10,977 nucleotides of DNA from Limisphaerales bacterium (GCA_025356925.1 JANXQE010000699.1:1-10977), one strand, 5' to 3'. Numbered from the stretch's first letter, positions 1 through 7,095 are shown. Program-made: numbers and translations. Notes: generated from the sequence alone by a model not told the origin.

Positions 1-201
1 CGGACCTGGCCCAGGCATCCCGCCTGCCACATCGTGGGAAGGACCAAAGCTCGGCCTCATGCTCCACACCCGGCTTAACGCGGAAGCTCCGGACAGCACT
101 CCGTAATCTCCCTGTCTTGCGCAATTCCCTTTCCCTGATGATGCTTGGGTTGCTTGAACACGTCTTGCGATCTGCGGTTCCGGTATCCTTACGAGGAATT
201 C

Positions 202-768
202 ATGGACCACGTCAAAGCCATGAAAACGGTCCGCCAATGGGAGGACACCCAGCGCTTTGGTCACCTGGGTCATTCTCAAAACAGCCGCGCGAACAGCGCC
301 CGCGTCGTCGAATATTTTTCTGATTCGTACCAGAACCAAAAGGAAGCGGTTCAGAAAGCCGAGCTCTTTCTCTCGATTTACGACCACATCGGGCGCAATG
401 CAGGTTTTTATTCCAGGAAAGGCTTGGTGGAGGAGCTAAGTGATGGCTTGTTCTCCGTCGATCCGGCGCTGCTGCGCTCAGTGCACTTTGTTTTCACGGT
501 CCCCGGCCGGCCCCAGACCATTAATCCAAAGAGAGTTCTCAATCTGGCGCGGGCATTTAAAGAGCTCGAACCCGCGTTAAAGAGCTCGAACCCGCGTTCT
601 GACCCGCAACAGGTCTGCGCGGGTCCGACTCAATGCGACGTGCGCGTGCGGTCGTGCGGTGATCTGAGCCTCAGGGATTTTGACATTCCAGTGGAATTCC
701 GCTATTTAACCCGCACGTTCCCAAAAGCAATTCAGGCGATGTCGGGTTATCCTATCAACGTGGCATAA
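202..768 (+). CDS. Hypothetical protein, probably altered at its C-terminus by a 20-bp duplication
   Basis: I do not recognise this protein. The frame is open upstream to 145, but ATG 202 is preferred because GAGG (193-196) lies five bases before it; this gives 188 residues. The first ~125 residues look like a soluble, largely helical protein, with a charged stretch around 'SYQNQKEAVQKAELFLSIYD'. No signal peptide, membrane segment or catalytic motif is visible. A perfect 20-bp tandem duplication (557-576 and 577-596) falls inside the frame. Since 20 is not a multiple of three, removing one copy makes the frame read ...KELEPAF and stop at TGA 600-602, giving about 126 residues. The last ~62 residues are therefore probably a recent read-through tail. 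Whether the gene is still functional is unknown. It has no close same-strand partner. Confidence 0.5.
   Translation: MDHVKAMKTVRQWEDTQRFGHLGHSQNSRANSARVVEYFSDSYQNQKEAVQKAELFLSIYDHIGRNAGFYSRKGLVEELSDGLFSVDPALLRSVHFVFTVPGRPQTINPKRVLNLARAFKELEPALKSSNPRSDPQQVCAGPTQCDVRVRSCGDLSLRDFDIPVEFRYLTRTFPKAIQAMSGYPINVA
557..596. repeat. Perfect 20-bp tandem duplication, two copies
   Basis: The unit TTAAAGAGCTCGAACCCGCG occurs at 557-576 and again immediately at 577-596, followed by TT, which continues the period. Both copies are identical, which suggests a recent slippage or duplication event. It shifts the reading frame of the surrounding gene by two bases and so skips a stop codon at 600-602. Confidence 0.95.
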
Positions 769-1222
769 TCGAAGACCGCCGCCAAATCAAGAATCAGAAT
801 GCAACCATCACATTGGAATAGCCCTCGTCTGAGTGTCAGCCGATTCCGGTCTTGGATTTCACCAAGAACCAGGGGAAGGTCCGAATCATCTGGTCCACGC
901 AGTACACGAACCACGTGCTGGAGGCCACCGCCAATCTGGCAGACCCAAATAGCTGGCAGCCGGTCACCGATGTTCCTCAAACGGTGGATTGTCAGTACTT
1001 CCTTAGCGTGCCAACGAACGTGGCCGGGTTGTTCTATCGGTTGCACAAGCCGTAAATGGAATGCAGGCATCTGGAGGGTGTCTGGGACATGGACCAGCGC
1101 GAACTCGTTTGCCATAATCCGGCTGTGATGAACGGGATCAGAACCAGTTCTTCCCCACCCGCATCGGGCCAAGTAAAGGGCGACGCCTGAAGACCAAACT
1201 CTTAGGAATAGTTATCGATACC
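769..1222. other. Gene-poor stretch holding only a C-terminal module remnant
   Basis: These 454 bases separate the unrecognised gene ending at 768 from the secreted protein gene at 1223. Apart from the orphan module at 822-1055 I see no credible coding sequence, RNA gene or terminator. A 141-codon frame on the minus strand (747-1172) lies across the module and looks like its antisense shadow. The DNA before 822 in other frames does not resemble the body of an Ig/LamG protein. Confidence 0.5.
822..1055 (+). pseudogene. Orphan C-terminal module of a Verrucomicrobia-type secreted protein
   Basis: The frame is open from 822, just after an in-frame TAG at 819-821, to TAA 1053-1055. It reads 'PIPVLDFTKNQGKVRIIW', then 'HVLEATANLADPNSWQPV', and ends 'AGLFYRLHKP'. 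That is the layout of the short beta-rich module that closes many secreted Verrucomicrobia proteins (hydrophobic strand, W, LEAT-N, W-P-V, FYRL, stop). The intact neighbour ends the same way, with 'LTLDWPQGTLLEATNIAGPW' and 'FYRVRVQ'. There is no signal peptide, no preceding domain and no in-frame ATG; the first plausible start is TTG 852. I infer a remnant of a larger gene whose 5' part was deleted or scrambled. A short expressed ORF from TTG 852 (67 residues) is possible but less likely. Confidence 0.55.
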
Positions 1223-3442
1223 ATGAAAACACGTAAACTAGCCATCAACCTCCTGGTGGTTTGCTTTGTACTCGCCGCTATGTTGGACGTTGCCGTTGCC
1301 CAGACTGTCACCTCGCTGGGGCCCAACACTCCGACGCCGGGACCCGCTGACATTACAAATTTTCATACACCCAACCCCGCCTTTGGCGTCGATGAGAAGC
1401 CAGGTGGAATGAATTACTACGATGACAACGGCAATGGATTGATTTCCCCGGGACAGACATTCCAGTCGCCAACCAATGGCGTGTTGACGTCGGTCGCCTT
1501 TCAGATGGGCAATAACAGTGGAACCTACTCCGGTTCGGGGAGCGGCACAGGGCCGGGCTTGCTGCAACTCAGGGTTTTCCAGCTGGCCGGTCCAGGAAGC
1601 ACCACCGCCACCTTGCTCGCGGACTACCGGAGCAACCCCAATTTCGTCTTTGCTGCAGAGGATTGGCTGCAATGGAGCGGCATCGCGGTGCGCTTAACGA
1701 ACGGCGGGACCTATGGCTACACCATCTCTGCGGGCCTCAACGCCCTAAACCATTCTCAAATGTATTGCCGGGTGTATTGCATCGCCAACAACCCATATCC
1801 CGATGGTTCGATTTGCCTGATCCAGGCCGCGGGCGGCCCGAACTCGGTGACCTACAATGCCGTTGCCAACAATTACGATCAGAATTTCGATCTCGGATTT
1901 TCCGATTTGTCCGTGCTGGACAAACCTCTGGCTCCTTCACCCACAGCCTCGCCTGGGACCACTGTTTACGGCGGCACGCCATTGACTCTTACGGAAACTG
2001 CCAGTGGCGCGAATCTCCATTATCAGTGGCGAATCGAAACGGATGGCAACAGCAATAGCCTCACCAATATTCCGGGAGCTACCAGCTCGAATTTGCTCCA
2101 GATCGCGTCCTATGCGGGTGGCAATCCCATCTACTATGACGTTGTCGTTACAAACGTAAACGGGGCTGCCACCAGCTCCGTGGTTCAAATAACGGTTAAC
2201 GCGCCGAGTGCGCCGGTACTCAACCAGGACTTGGCCAGCCTTACTCCTGCCACCTACGCCGGGGGCAGTTTGATTTTCAATGCGACGTTTGAAGGCACCC
2301 TGCCCATCTACTATCAGTGGACGACAAATTCCGGCGGTGGATTCTATCCCATTACCGGTGCCACAAATGCAACACTGACGCTCAACCACCTGCAAATGGG
2401 GTCTGTGGGAAGCATTCAAGTAGTCGCGACAAACTCCGTCGGAACTACCAATAGCTCGGTCGCAACCGTCACAATTCTGGCCGACCCACCGGCGCCCACC
2501 GGGAGCCAGCCCTATGCTTATGCGGTCTATGCGAACGAACCACTGGTTTATTGGCGTCTAAGTGAGACCAACGACACTTCGATCGGCGGAGTGCCGACCT
2601 ACGATTACAGCGGAAACGGTCATGATGCGGTTTATGGGGCAGCGGCGCGCAACAACATCCCGGGCCCGCAATCTCCCGAATTTCCCGGATTTGAGCCCGC
2701 CAATACGGGCGTGCAACTGCCTGGCCCGAATGGCGCTGGCGGTCATGGTTATCTGGTATCACCCGATCTGAACGTGGACACCAACACGGTGACTTTTACG
2801 GCGTGGATCAACCCCACGGCAAACGTGGTTACCACTGCGGGAATAGTCTTCTGGCGCGATGGCGCCGATGGGGCCGGCTTAGGGTTCGGCGGGGCTTCAA
2901 GCAATGGGATGACTGAGGTGGGCTACACCTGGAACACCAACAGCGGTCTCACCTGGAATTGGGACTCCAATTTGTACCCTCCTTTAGGTCAATGGTCGTT
3001 CCTGGCATTGACCATCACCCCGACGGACGCGACCCTGTACCTCTACTATGTTGACGGCAATGCCGGAACGACCAACTTGCTGAAAGCGGTCAATGTCTTG
3101 CCGCACACAACTGAAGCGTTTAGTGGGGGCATAATCCGGGTTGGCGATGATACGTTTGATGATTATCGAGTTTTCCCCGGGAGCATCGACGAGGTGGCGA
3201 TCTTTACTCATTCGCTGAGTGAGGCTCAGATCAACAATCTTTTCTTTACGGCGTTGGGAGCGCCGCAATTCGTCACCTTGAACAGCAGCTGGAATGGCAG
3301 GCAATTGACCCTGGACTGGCCGCAAGGCACACTGTTGGAGGCCACGAACATCGCGGGGCCGTGGACGGCGAATCCCGCGCTTTCGCCATTCCTGGTGACA
3401 CCGACGGGGCCGCAAAAGTTCTATCGCGTACGGGTTCAGTAG
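1223..3442 (+). CDS. Secreted multidomain protein: two Ig-like domains, LamG domain, C-terminal module
   Basis: 739 residues, probably exported. Residues 1-26 form a signal peptide: basic 'MKTRK', a hydrophobic core, then AVA before Gln27. Residues ~27-230 are a beta-rich domain I cannot name. Residues ~232-327 and ~329-420 are two Ig-like domains, each with 'YQW' and a late 'VVxTNxxG' strand. Residues ~430-678 are a LamG/concanavalin-like domain: 'YWRLSE', 'DYSGNGHDAVYG', 'TFTAWINP', 'QWSFLALTI', 'GSIDEVAIF', 'LSEAQINNLF'. Residues ~680-739 are the terminal module, ending 'FYRVRVQ'. No catalytic residues are recognisable, so binding or adhesion at the cell surface or on polysaccharide is the likely role. 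ATG 1223 fits the signal peptide, though the only Shine-Dalgarno-like AGGA (1204-1207) is 15 bases away. The gene appears monocistronic; the next gene converges on it. No LPXTG or PEP-type sorting signal is seen. Confidence 0.85.
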   Translation: MKTRKLAINLLVVCFVLAAMLDVAVAQTVTSLGPNTPTPGPADITNFHTPNPAFGVDEKPGGMNYYDDNGNGLISPGQTFQSPTNGVLTSVAFQMGNNSGTYSGSGSGTGPGLLQLRVFQLAGPGSTTATLLADYRSNPNFVFAAEDWLQWSGIAVRLTNGGTYGYTISAGLNALNHSQMYCRVYCIANNPYPDGSICLIQAAGGPNSVTYNAVANNYDQNFDLGFSDLSVLDKPLAPSPTASPGTTVYGGTPLTLTETASGANLHYQWRIETDGNSNSLTNIPGATSSNLLQIASYAGGNPIYYDVVVTNVNGAATSSVVQITVNAPSAPVLNQDLASLTPATYAGGSLIFNATFEGTLPIYYQWTTNSGGGFYPITGATNATLTLNHLQMGSVGSIQVVATNSVGTTNSSVATVTILADPPAPTGSQPYAYAVYANEPLVYWRLSETNDTSIGGVPTYDYSGNGHDAVYGAAARNNIPGPQSPEFPGFEPANTGVQLPGPNGAGGHGYLVSPDLNVDTNTVTFTAWINPTANVVTTAGIVFWRDGADGAGLGFGGASSNGMTEVGYTWNTNSGLTWNWDSNLYPPLGQWSFLALTITPTDATLYLYYVDGNAGTTNLLKAVNVLPHTTEAFSGGIIRVGDDTFDDYRVFPGSIDEVAIFTHSLSEAQINNLFFTALGAPQFVTLNSSWNGRQLTLDWPQGTLLEATNIAGPWTANPALSPFLVTPTGPQKFYRVRVQ

Positions 3443-3608
3443 TCCGAACGTTTAGGATGCAAGTCCATTGCACCTCCCCAACCGAGTGGGAGAGCCTTTT
3501 TCAAAAGTGCGTGGGCGGAGGCGGGTTGCCTGGGCCACCGCTTTTCATCGGGTTTTACCGCGGTGATGCAGGTCGCTTACTTCGGCGCCGGGACGACCAG
3601 GGATGGGC

Positions 3609-3896
3609 TCAACTTACAGAGAGATCTTCCACCTTGCTAAAAAACTGGACCACCGGCTTGCCAACGACTCCAGCCGCTTTCATGGTCTTTCGCAATTCGG
3701 GTGACTTGATAAACTTTTGCATCTGGCTCGCGTTTTCCCAACTGCAAACCACGGTCAGATCGTTCGGGCTCTTGCGGTCGCGATAAACGTGGAAGGAGGT
3801 CTCACCGGAGGCTTTGCGCGACGCACCGAAGGCATGGACCGCGCGTTTCCACTTTGCGTAATCTGTGACTCTATGACGTAGGCTTACATAGGGCAT
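3609..3896 (-). CDS. Small dimeric alpha/beta-barrel protein (antibiotic biosynthesis monooxygenase / 'cyclase' type)
   Basis: 95 residues, cytoplasmic, no signal peptide. The order 'MPYVSLRHRVTDYAKWK', 'HAFGASRKASGETSFHVYRD', 'PNDLTVVCSWEN', 'MQKFIKSPELRKTMKAAGV' matches the small ferredoxin-like dimeric barrel proteins usually annotated as antibiotic biosynthesis monooxygenase (ABM) or 'cyclase'. The typical pattern is strand, K-W, G-strand, N-D, W-x(n)-F, S-x-x-L-R-x-x-M. Length is normal for a single ABM domain. Start ATG is supported by AGGA six bases upstream in an A-rich leader. Members of this fold act on diverse small molecules or only bind them, and the sequence does not reveal a substrate. 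The gene stands alone on the minus strand, convergent with the secreted protein gene and divergent from hipBA. Confidence 0.75.
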   Translation of the reverse strand: MPYVSLRHRVTDYAKWKRAVHAFGASRKASGETSFHVYRDRKSPNDLTVVCSWENASQMQKFIKSPELRKTMKAAGVVGKPVVQFFSKVEDLSVS

Positions 3897-4262
3897 TTTG
3901 ATTCCTTTTTTGTTCTGGTTGACCGCGCCACACGTTTTAACTTCGGCGGCCGGCAGCCCGTCGAGGAGGGTGACGAAGCCAGACTACGGTTTTTCGGGGT
4001 CGCTGTCGAACAAAACTTCGAGATAACGATGCTGTTGGAGACGCCTGCCGCGCGCGAAGCGCTTTTTGGGAGCTCGCGCAGTGATTATGGTTAATCGACA
4101 ACTCCAGATCGGGTCAGTCTGAATCGAGCTCAAGGACACCGAAACGGTGCTCATAAAGCGGCGGACGTCACAGAGCAAGGTCTGATCGCCTGGAACGTCG
4201 GCTGGTGTAGCGGACATGGCTAACGAGATTAGCGTCGGCTCATGAGGTCGCACCTCGCACCC

Positions 4263-4280
4263 GGATAGCTATCCTTTTTT
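4263..4280 (+). terminator. Palindrome followed by six T, weak terminator-like element
   Basis: GGATAGCTATCC (4263-4274) is a perfect 12-bp palindrome followed directly by TTTTTT (4275-4280). Folded, it gives only a four-pair stem with an AGCT loop, which is weak for an intrinsic terminator. No plus-strand gene ends just upstream. It could instead be a protein-binding palindrome. It lies about 40 bases upstream of the first hip operator-like element. Confidence 0.25.
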
Positions 4281-4314
4281 GCCGTCAGAACCCTGGTTAT
4301 GAGGACTTTCGAGC

Positions 4315-4333
4315 ATGTTCCCGACCGGGGTTT
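4315..4333. promoter_or_regulatory. Operator-like element 1 for HipB (degenerate right half)
   Basis: The left arm ATGTTCCCG (4315-4323) is identical to the left arm of element 3. It is followed by the spacer AC and a right arm CGGGGTTT that matches only its first four bases to the expected CGGGAACAT. The left arm starts 49 bases before that of element 2. On its own this is weak; the spacing and the identical left arm support it. Confidence 0.4.
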
Positions 4334-4365
4334 TTCCTTTCTTTCTGATGCCGAAACGGACATTA

Positions 4366-4381
4366 GTTCCCGAGCGGGAAC
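4366..4381. promoter_or_regulatory. Operator-like element 2 for HipB
   Basis: GTTCCCG-AG-CGGGAAC has perfect seven-base inverted arms around a two-base spacer. It shares the GTTCCCG core with elements 1 and 3 and lies just upstream of the candidate -35 box. HipB-family repressors are known to bind several palindromes upstream of their own operon. Assignment to this HipB is inferred from position. Confidence 0.6.
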
Positions 4382-4388
4382 AATCCGC

Positions 4389-4417
4389 TTGATTTCAGCG
4401 GTTTGTGGTCTTAATGT
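4389..4417 (+). promoter_or_regulatory. Candidate sigma70-type promoter of hipBA
   Basis: TTGATT (4389-4394) as -35, a 17-base spacer, and TAATGT (4412-4417) as -10. The -35 matches four of six consensus bases; the -10 keeps the first two and last positions. The -10 overlaps operator-like element 3 and the -35 sits between elements 2 and 3, which suits autorepression. Transcription would start around 4424, about 25 bases before the hipB start. Confidence 0.4.
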
Positions 4418-4433
4418 TCCCGTGCGGTAACAT
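4414..4433. promoter_or_regulatory. Operator-like element 3 for HipB, overlapping the -10 box
   Basis: ATGTTCCCGTGCGGTAACAT is an inverted repeat with nine-base arms and a single mismatch (T at 4428 instead of G). It overlaps the candidate -10 and ends 12 bases before the hipB GTG. Its left arm starts 50 bases after that of element 2. A repressor bound here would block RNA polymerase. Confidence 0.6.
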
Positions 4434-4445
4434 AGAAATAACGCT

Positions 4446-4694
4446 GTGAAAATGACGGCCAAACAGATCGGGGAATTGGTCAAGGCTACCCGCAAGAGTC
4501 TGGCGGTGACGCAAAAGGATCTGGCCATGACATCCGGCACAGGCTTGCGGTTCATTATCGAGCTGGAAAGGGGGAAACCCACTTGCCAGCTCAGCAAAGT
4601 CCTCACCGTCCTCAATACGCTGGGGATCACGATAAAGCTAACCCCGCCCGCGACCGACAAGAACCCGGGGCAAACCGGTAAAGCAGGGGTTTAA
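4446..4694 (+). CDS. hipB: HipB-type antitoxin, XRE-family DNA-binding protein
   Basis: 82 residues from GTG 4446, or 80 from ATG 4452; no clear Shine-Dalgarno decides between them. The helix-turn-helix spans residues ~9-61: 'IGELVKATRKSLAVTQKDLA', then 'GTGLRFIIELERGKP' as the recognition-helix region, then 'KVLTVLNTLGI'. The 'RFIxELERGKPTxQ...KVLxVL' pattern is that of the HipB/y4mF antitoxin subfamily. The strand 'ITIKLTPP' that follows matches the C-terminal beta element used for dimerisation in E. coli HipB. In characterised systems HipB binds and neutralises HipA and represses the operon, alone or with HipA. Its stop is three bases before the hipA start, so the two genes are almost certainly co-transcribed. 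Three palindrome-like elements upstream are its likely operators. Confidence 0.88.
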   Translation: MKMTAKQIGELVKATRKSLAVTQKDLAMTSGTGLRFIIELERGKPTCQLSKVLTVLNTLGITIKLTPPATDKNPGQTGKAGV

Positions 4695-4697
4695 GCC

Positions 4698-5960
4698 ATG
4701 CCACGGACGCTGGATGTTTACCTGCACCGGCACTTAATTGGTAAGCTCGTTCAGAAAGACCATGGCCACATGGTCTTTGATTACGTCGAGAGCTGGCTAA
4801 CCAATCCCACGGCAATCCCGCTGTCACAATCGCTGCCGCTCACGAAAAAGCATTTCACCCGGAATGATTGCCGAGGATTCTTCGCCGGCGTTTTGCCAGA
4901 TGAAAACAAACGGGAGATCATCGCTCGCAATCTCGGAATCAGCGCCAGAAACGATTTGGCCATGCTGGAACGGATTGGCGGTGAGTGCGCCGGTGCCGTG
5001 ACATTCATAGCGGAAGGAACGAGCCTTCCGGAGCCTGAGCGTGAATACCGCCGCCTGAGCGCTCCTGAGTTGGCCGATATCATCAAGAGATTGCCCCGGC
5101 GTCCGCTCCTGGCCGGCGAGGAAGGCATTCGGCTTTCCTTGGCGGGCGCACAGGACAAAATTGCCGTGCATGTTTCGGGCGGTCAGATTTCCCTCCCGCT
5201 GAATGGGGCGCCGAGCACCCACATTCTCAAGCCGGCCATCGAGCGATTTGAAGGCATGGTCTTTAATGAAGCCTTGTGCATGCGTCTGGCCCAGGGTGCC
5301 GGTTTAAACACAGCGAACATGGAAATCTGCAGGGTGGAGGGCATTGATTATCTCTTGGTGCAGCGATATCACCGTGCTTTGGACACGGAGTCGCCGGAAG
5401 GGCCAGAGCGTCTTCGACGTGAACACCAGGAAGATTTTTGCCAGGCGCTGGGAATCGTGCCGGAACACAAGTATCAAAACGAAGGCGGACCCTCCATCAA
5501 ACAGTGTTTTGAGTTGGTCCGTGCGGCGTCTTCCACTCCGGTCATTGACCTACAGGTCTTGCTCGACGCGGTCATATTCAACTGGCTAATTGGCAACCAT
5601 GACGCACACGGCAAGAATTTCTCGCTCGTCTACCGCGGGGAGATCGGTTCCAGACGGCAAACACGTCTTGCACCACTCTACGATTTGATCAGCACAGTTT
5701 ACTATCCGGAGCTCTCCCCGAAGATGGCGATGAAGCTTGGCGGCGAGTACCTTTCTGAACGCATCACGCCAGCGAACTTCGAACGCCTGGCGGAGGAGGC
5801 CGGCCTCGCCAAGCCGATGATGAAGCGTCGAGTGCTGGAGTTGGTAGAAGCGGTCGTGTCAACGTTGCGGACGGTCACAACTGACCATCCCGTTACGGTT
5901 GCGGTTGCGAAAGTAATTCAAAGCCGTTGCGAGCGGAAGCTGAGGGGTTTCACAGCATAA
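4698..5960 (+). CDS. hipA: HipA serine/threonine kinase toxin
   Basis: 420 residues, close to E. coli HipA (440). In E. coli, HipA phosphorylates glutamyl-tRNA synthetase, causing tRNA starvation, growth arrest and persistence; the target here is inferred. Residues ~1-105 are the N-terminal subdomain with 'GVLPDENKREIIARNLGI' and 'ERIGGECAGAV'. The kinase part follows: 'RLSLAGAQDK' with Ser147 aligned to autophosphorylated Ser150; 'HILKP' with Lys178 as the ATP lysine; 'VQRYHR' and 'HQEDFCQALG'; 'NHDAHGKNF' with Asp302 as the catalytic base and Asn307 as a metal ligand; 'APLYD' with Asp329 as the DFG-like aspartate. All key residues are present, so the enzyme should be active. AGGGG (4685-4689) is eight bases before the ATG. 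I see no clear terminator after the stop. Confidence 0.93.
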   Translation: MPRTLDVYLHRHLIGKLVQKDHGHMVFDYVESWLTNPTAIPLSQSLPLTKKHFTRNDCRGFFAGVLPDENKREIIARNLGISARNDLAMLERIGGECAGAVTFIAEGTSLPEPEREYRRLSAPELADIIKRLPRRPLLAGEEGIRLSLAGAQDKIAVHVSGGQISLPLNGAPSTHILKPAIERFEGMVFNEALCMRLAQGAGLNTANMEICRVEGIDYLLVQRYHRALDTESPEGPERLRREHQEDFCQALGIVPEHKYQNEGGPSIKQCFELVRAASSTPVIDLQVLLDAVIFNWLIGNHDAHGKNFSLVYRGEIGSRRQTRLAPLYDLISTVYYPELSPKMAMKLGGEYLSERITPANFERLAEEAGLAKPMMKRRVLELVEAVVSTLRTVTTDHPVTVAVAKVIQSRCERKLRGFTA

Positions 5961-6356
5961 GCGCAACGGTTGGGGGATGCAGGCCTTGTGACGACACCAC
6001 CTATTTCGCAGCCTGCCGCTGGGACAAATTTCTCTGACTAAGAACAAGAGGCGCGTGCAGCGAGACGGCTTTTTCAGGATCTTCAGCAGCGCGCTGAGAG
6101 GAGCGCTGCAGTAACTGATAAGAATTCGGTTTTCGCGCGCCGCCACTTACTCAACGCTGCGCGGGTGATCGATAGGTGCGACCCATTGCGCTCAATCACC
6201 GCATTCCTCAAGTCGAGGCCTTTGACATGTAATCGGAATTCCTACATGGCTTTGTGGAGATTCCCTACAGACAGCATAATCTGCTTTGGGTTAATTTTAG
6301 TTACTAATAGATTAGATGATGTAATCATACTATTCCGCGAGATCGCAAGGACTAGC
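5961..6356. other. Intergenic region between hipA and the pilin-like gene
   Basis: No credible gene is visible. A hairpin with nine-base arms and one mismatch lies at 6084-6111 (CAGCAGCGC ... GCGCTGCAG, ten-base loop), but no T-tract follows it, so it is not a typical terminator. From about 6230 to 6345 the DNA turns AT-rich relative to its surroundings and probably holds the pilin gene promoter. A frame open from 6165 is continuous with the pilin gene but does not look like protein. Confidence 0.45.
6286..6313 (+). promoter_or_regulatory. Possible promoter of the pilin-like gene
   Basis: TTGGGT (6286-6291), a 16-base spacer and TAGATT (6308-6313, four of six to TATAAT) lie in the AT-rich leader. 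Just downstream ATGAT-GTA-ATCAT (6316-6328) is a perfect small inverted repeat near the expected transcription start, which could be an operator. Both calls rest on short, degenerate motifs. Confidence 0.25.
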
Positions 6357-7079
6357 ATGAATAAGAAAGTCACCTCAGCCTGCATCGCACGGCCGTGGTG
6401 GTTTGCCCTTAGCGCCTTCACGCTTATCGAACTGCTGGTGGTCATGTCCATCATTTCCATTTTGGCGGCGATGCTCCTGCCGTCGCTGTCGCGCGCCAAA
6501 GCCAAAGCCCGGACCAGGCGCTGTCTCTCAAACCTGCGCCAAATAGGCATTGGCCTGACCATTTATCTGTCGGATAACAACGACCGCTTCCCCTACACGG
6601 GACATGAAGCTTACTGGATGTCGGTGTCCGACGTGTGGCTCCTGCTCAACCCATTCGTCGGGACCAACGCCTCTTTTTATGTTTGTCCGGCTGACCCTGG
6701 CCCTTTCAACGTGCTTTACGCGACGCTCTCCGGCTCCCAGCTTACGCCGCCGCTGACAACCAACGATTTGTCGATCGCAAGCTCCTACTATTATTACATG
6801 GGCTTTTGCCAAAGCGATCCTCCGCTGAGCATTCCAGGACAGCGCCGCCTGGGAGAGGTCACTGACCCATGCCAGAAAATTGTGCTGCGTTGCGAGGGAG
6901 TGGGCAGCTTGCGCGAGTTGGGCGACGGCCAAGCCCATGGAGCCTCCGCGAGAAGCATCCTGTTTGTCGATACGCACGCGGGTTTCGTACCGCGGCGGGC
7001 GCAACAGTTCGATCCGCGAGTGCCACAGGGGCCGCAGTGCTCCGACTGGGCAGGGTTCGATTGGAGCGATTTCCCATAG
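6357..7079 (+). CDS. Type IV pilin-like / prepilin-type N-terminal cleavage protein
   Basis: 240 residues from ATG 6357, chosen because AAGGA (6347-6351) is five bases upstream and the start sits properly before the prepilin signal. The leader (residues 1-20) ends in Ala, followed by 'FTLIELLVVMSIISILAAML'. Phe21 at +1 and Glu25 at +5 are standard for prepilin peptidase processing; Ala at -1 replaces the usual Gly. Residues 21-43 form the membrane/assembly helix. The soluble part carries 'RAKAKARTRRCLSNLRQIG', 'YLSDNNDRFP', 'FYVCPADP' and, near the end, His194...FVDTH (205-207). This last is a divergent form of the H-X9-DG motif of planctomycete/verrucomicrobial prepilin-like proteins. Such proteins are numerous in this phylum and assumed to be envelope pseudopilins of type II secretion-like systems. 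No other pilus or secretion gene is nearby. It converges on the PQQ dehydrogenase gene. Confidence 0.88.
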   Translation: MNKKVTSACIARPWWFALSAFTLIELLVVMSIISILAAMLLPSLSRAKAKARTRRCLSNLRQIGIGLTIYLSDNNDRFPYTGHEAYWMSVSDVWLLLNPFVGTNASFYVCPADPGPFNVLYATLSGSQLTPPLTTNDLSIASSYYYYMGFCQSDPPLSIPGQRRLGEVTDPCQKIVLRCEGVGSLRELGDGQAHGASARSILFVDTHAGFVPRRAQQFDPRVPQGPQCSDWAGFDWSDFP

Positions 7080-7095
7080 AGATTAAATGGTATAC

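Larger units (their letters stand above)
3897..4445. other. Long intergenic region between divergent genes, carrying hip regulatory DNA
   Basis: The half next to the small barrel gene (3897-4250) shows nothing I can name. A minus-strand frame at 3984-4253 (89 codons) has no start signal I trust and no recognisable family pattern. The half next to hipB carries two small inverted repeats (4244-4256 GAGGT-CGC-ACCTC, and 4263-4274) and the three operator-like elements and promoter candidate listed separately. Confidence 0.5.

Noticed and set aside
557..596. CRISPR-like repeat
   Set aside because: There are only two directly abutting copies with no spacers, which is a tandem duplication.
747..1172. 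141-codon minus-strand frame
   Set aside because: It runs antisense to the C-terminal module remnant, which has a recognisable protein pattern on the plus strand.
3984..4253. 89-codon minus-strand frame in the gap upstream of hipB
   Set aside because: No family pattern, no convincing start signal, and odd composition rich in Ser/Arg/Thr. It is most likely chance in GC-rich DNA; a decayed fragment cannot be excluded.
4263..4274. GGATAGCTATCC as an E. coli-type HipB operator (TATCC-N8-GGATA)
   Set aside because: It contains both half-sites but in the reverse order and overlapping, so it does not fit that consensus. The repeated GTTCCCG elements are better candidates.
6165..6356. 64-codon in-frame extension of the pilin-like gene
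   Set aside because: A Shine-Dalgarno and ATG at 6357 fit the prepilin leader exactly. The extension crosses an AT-rich promoter-like stretch and does not resemble a leader peptide.
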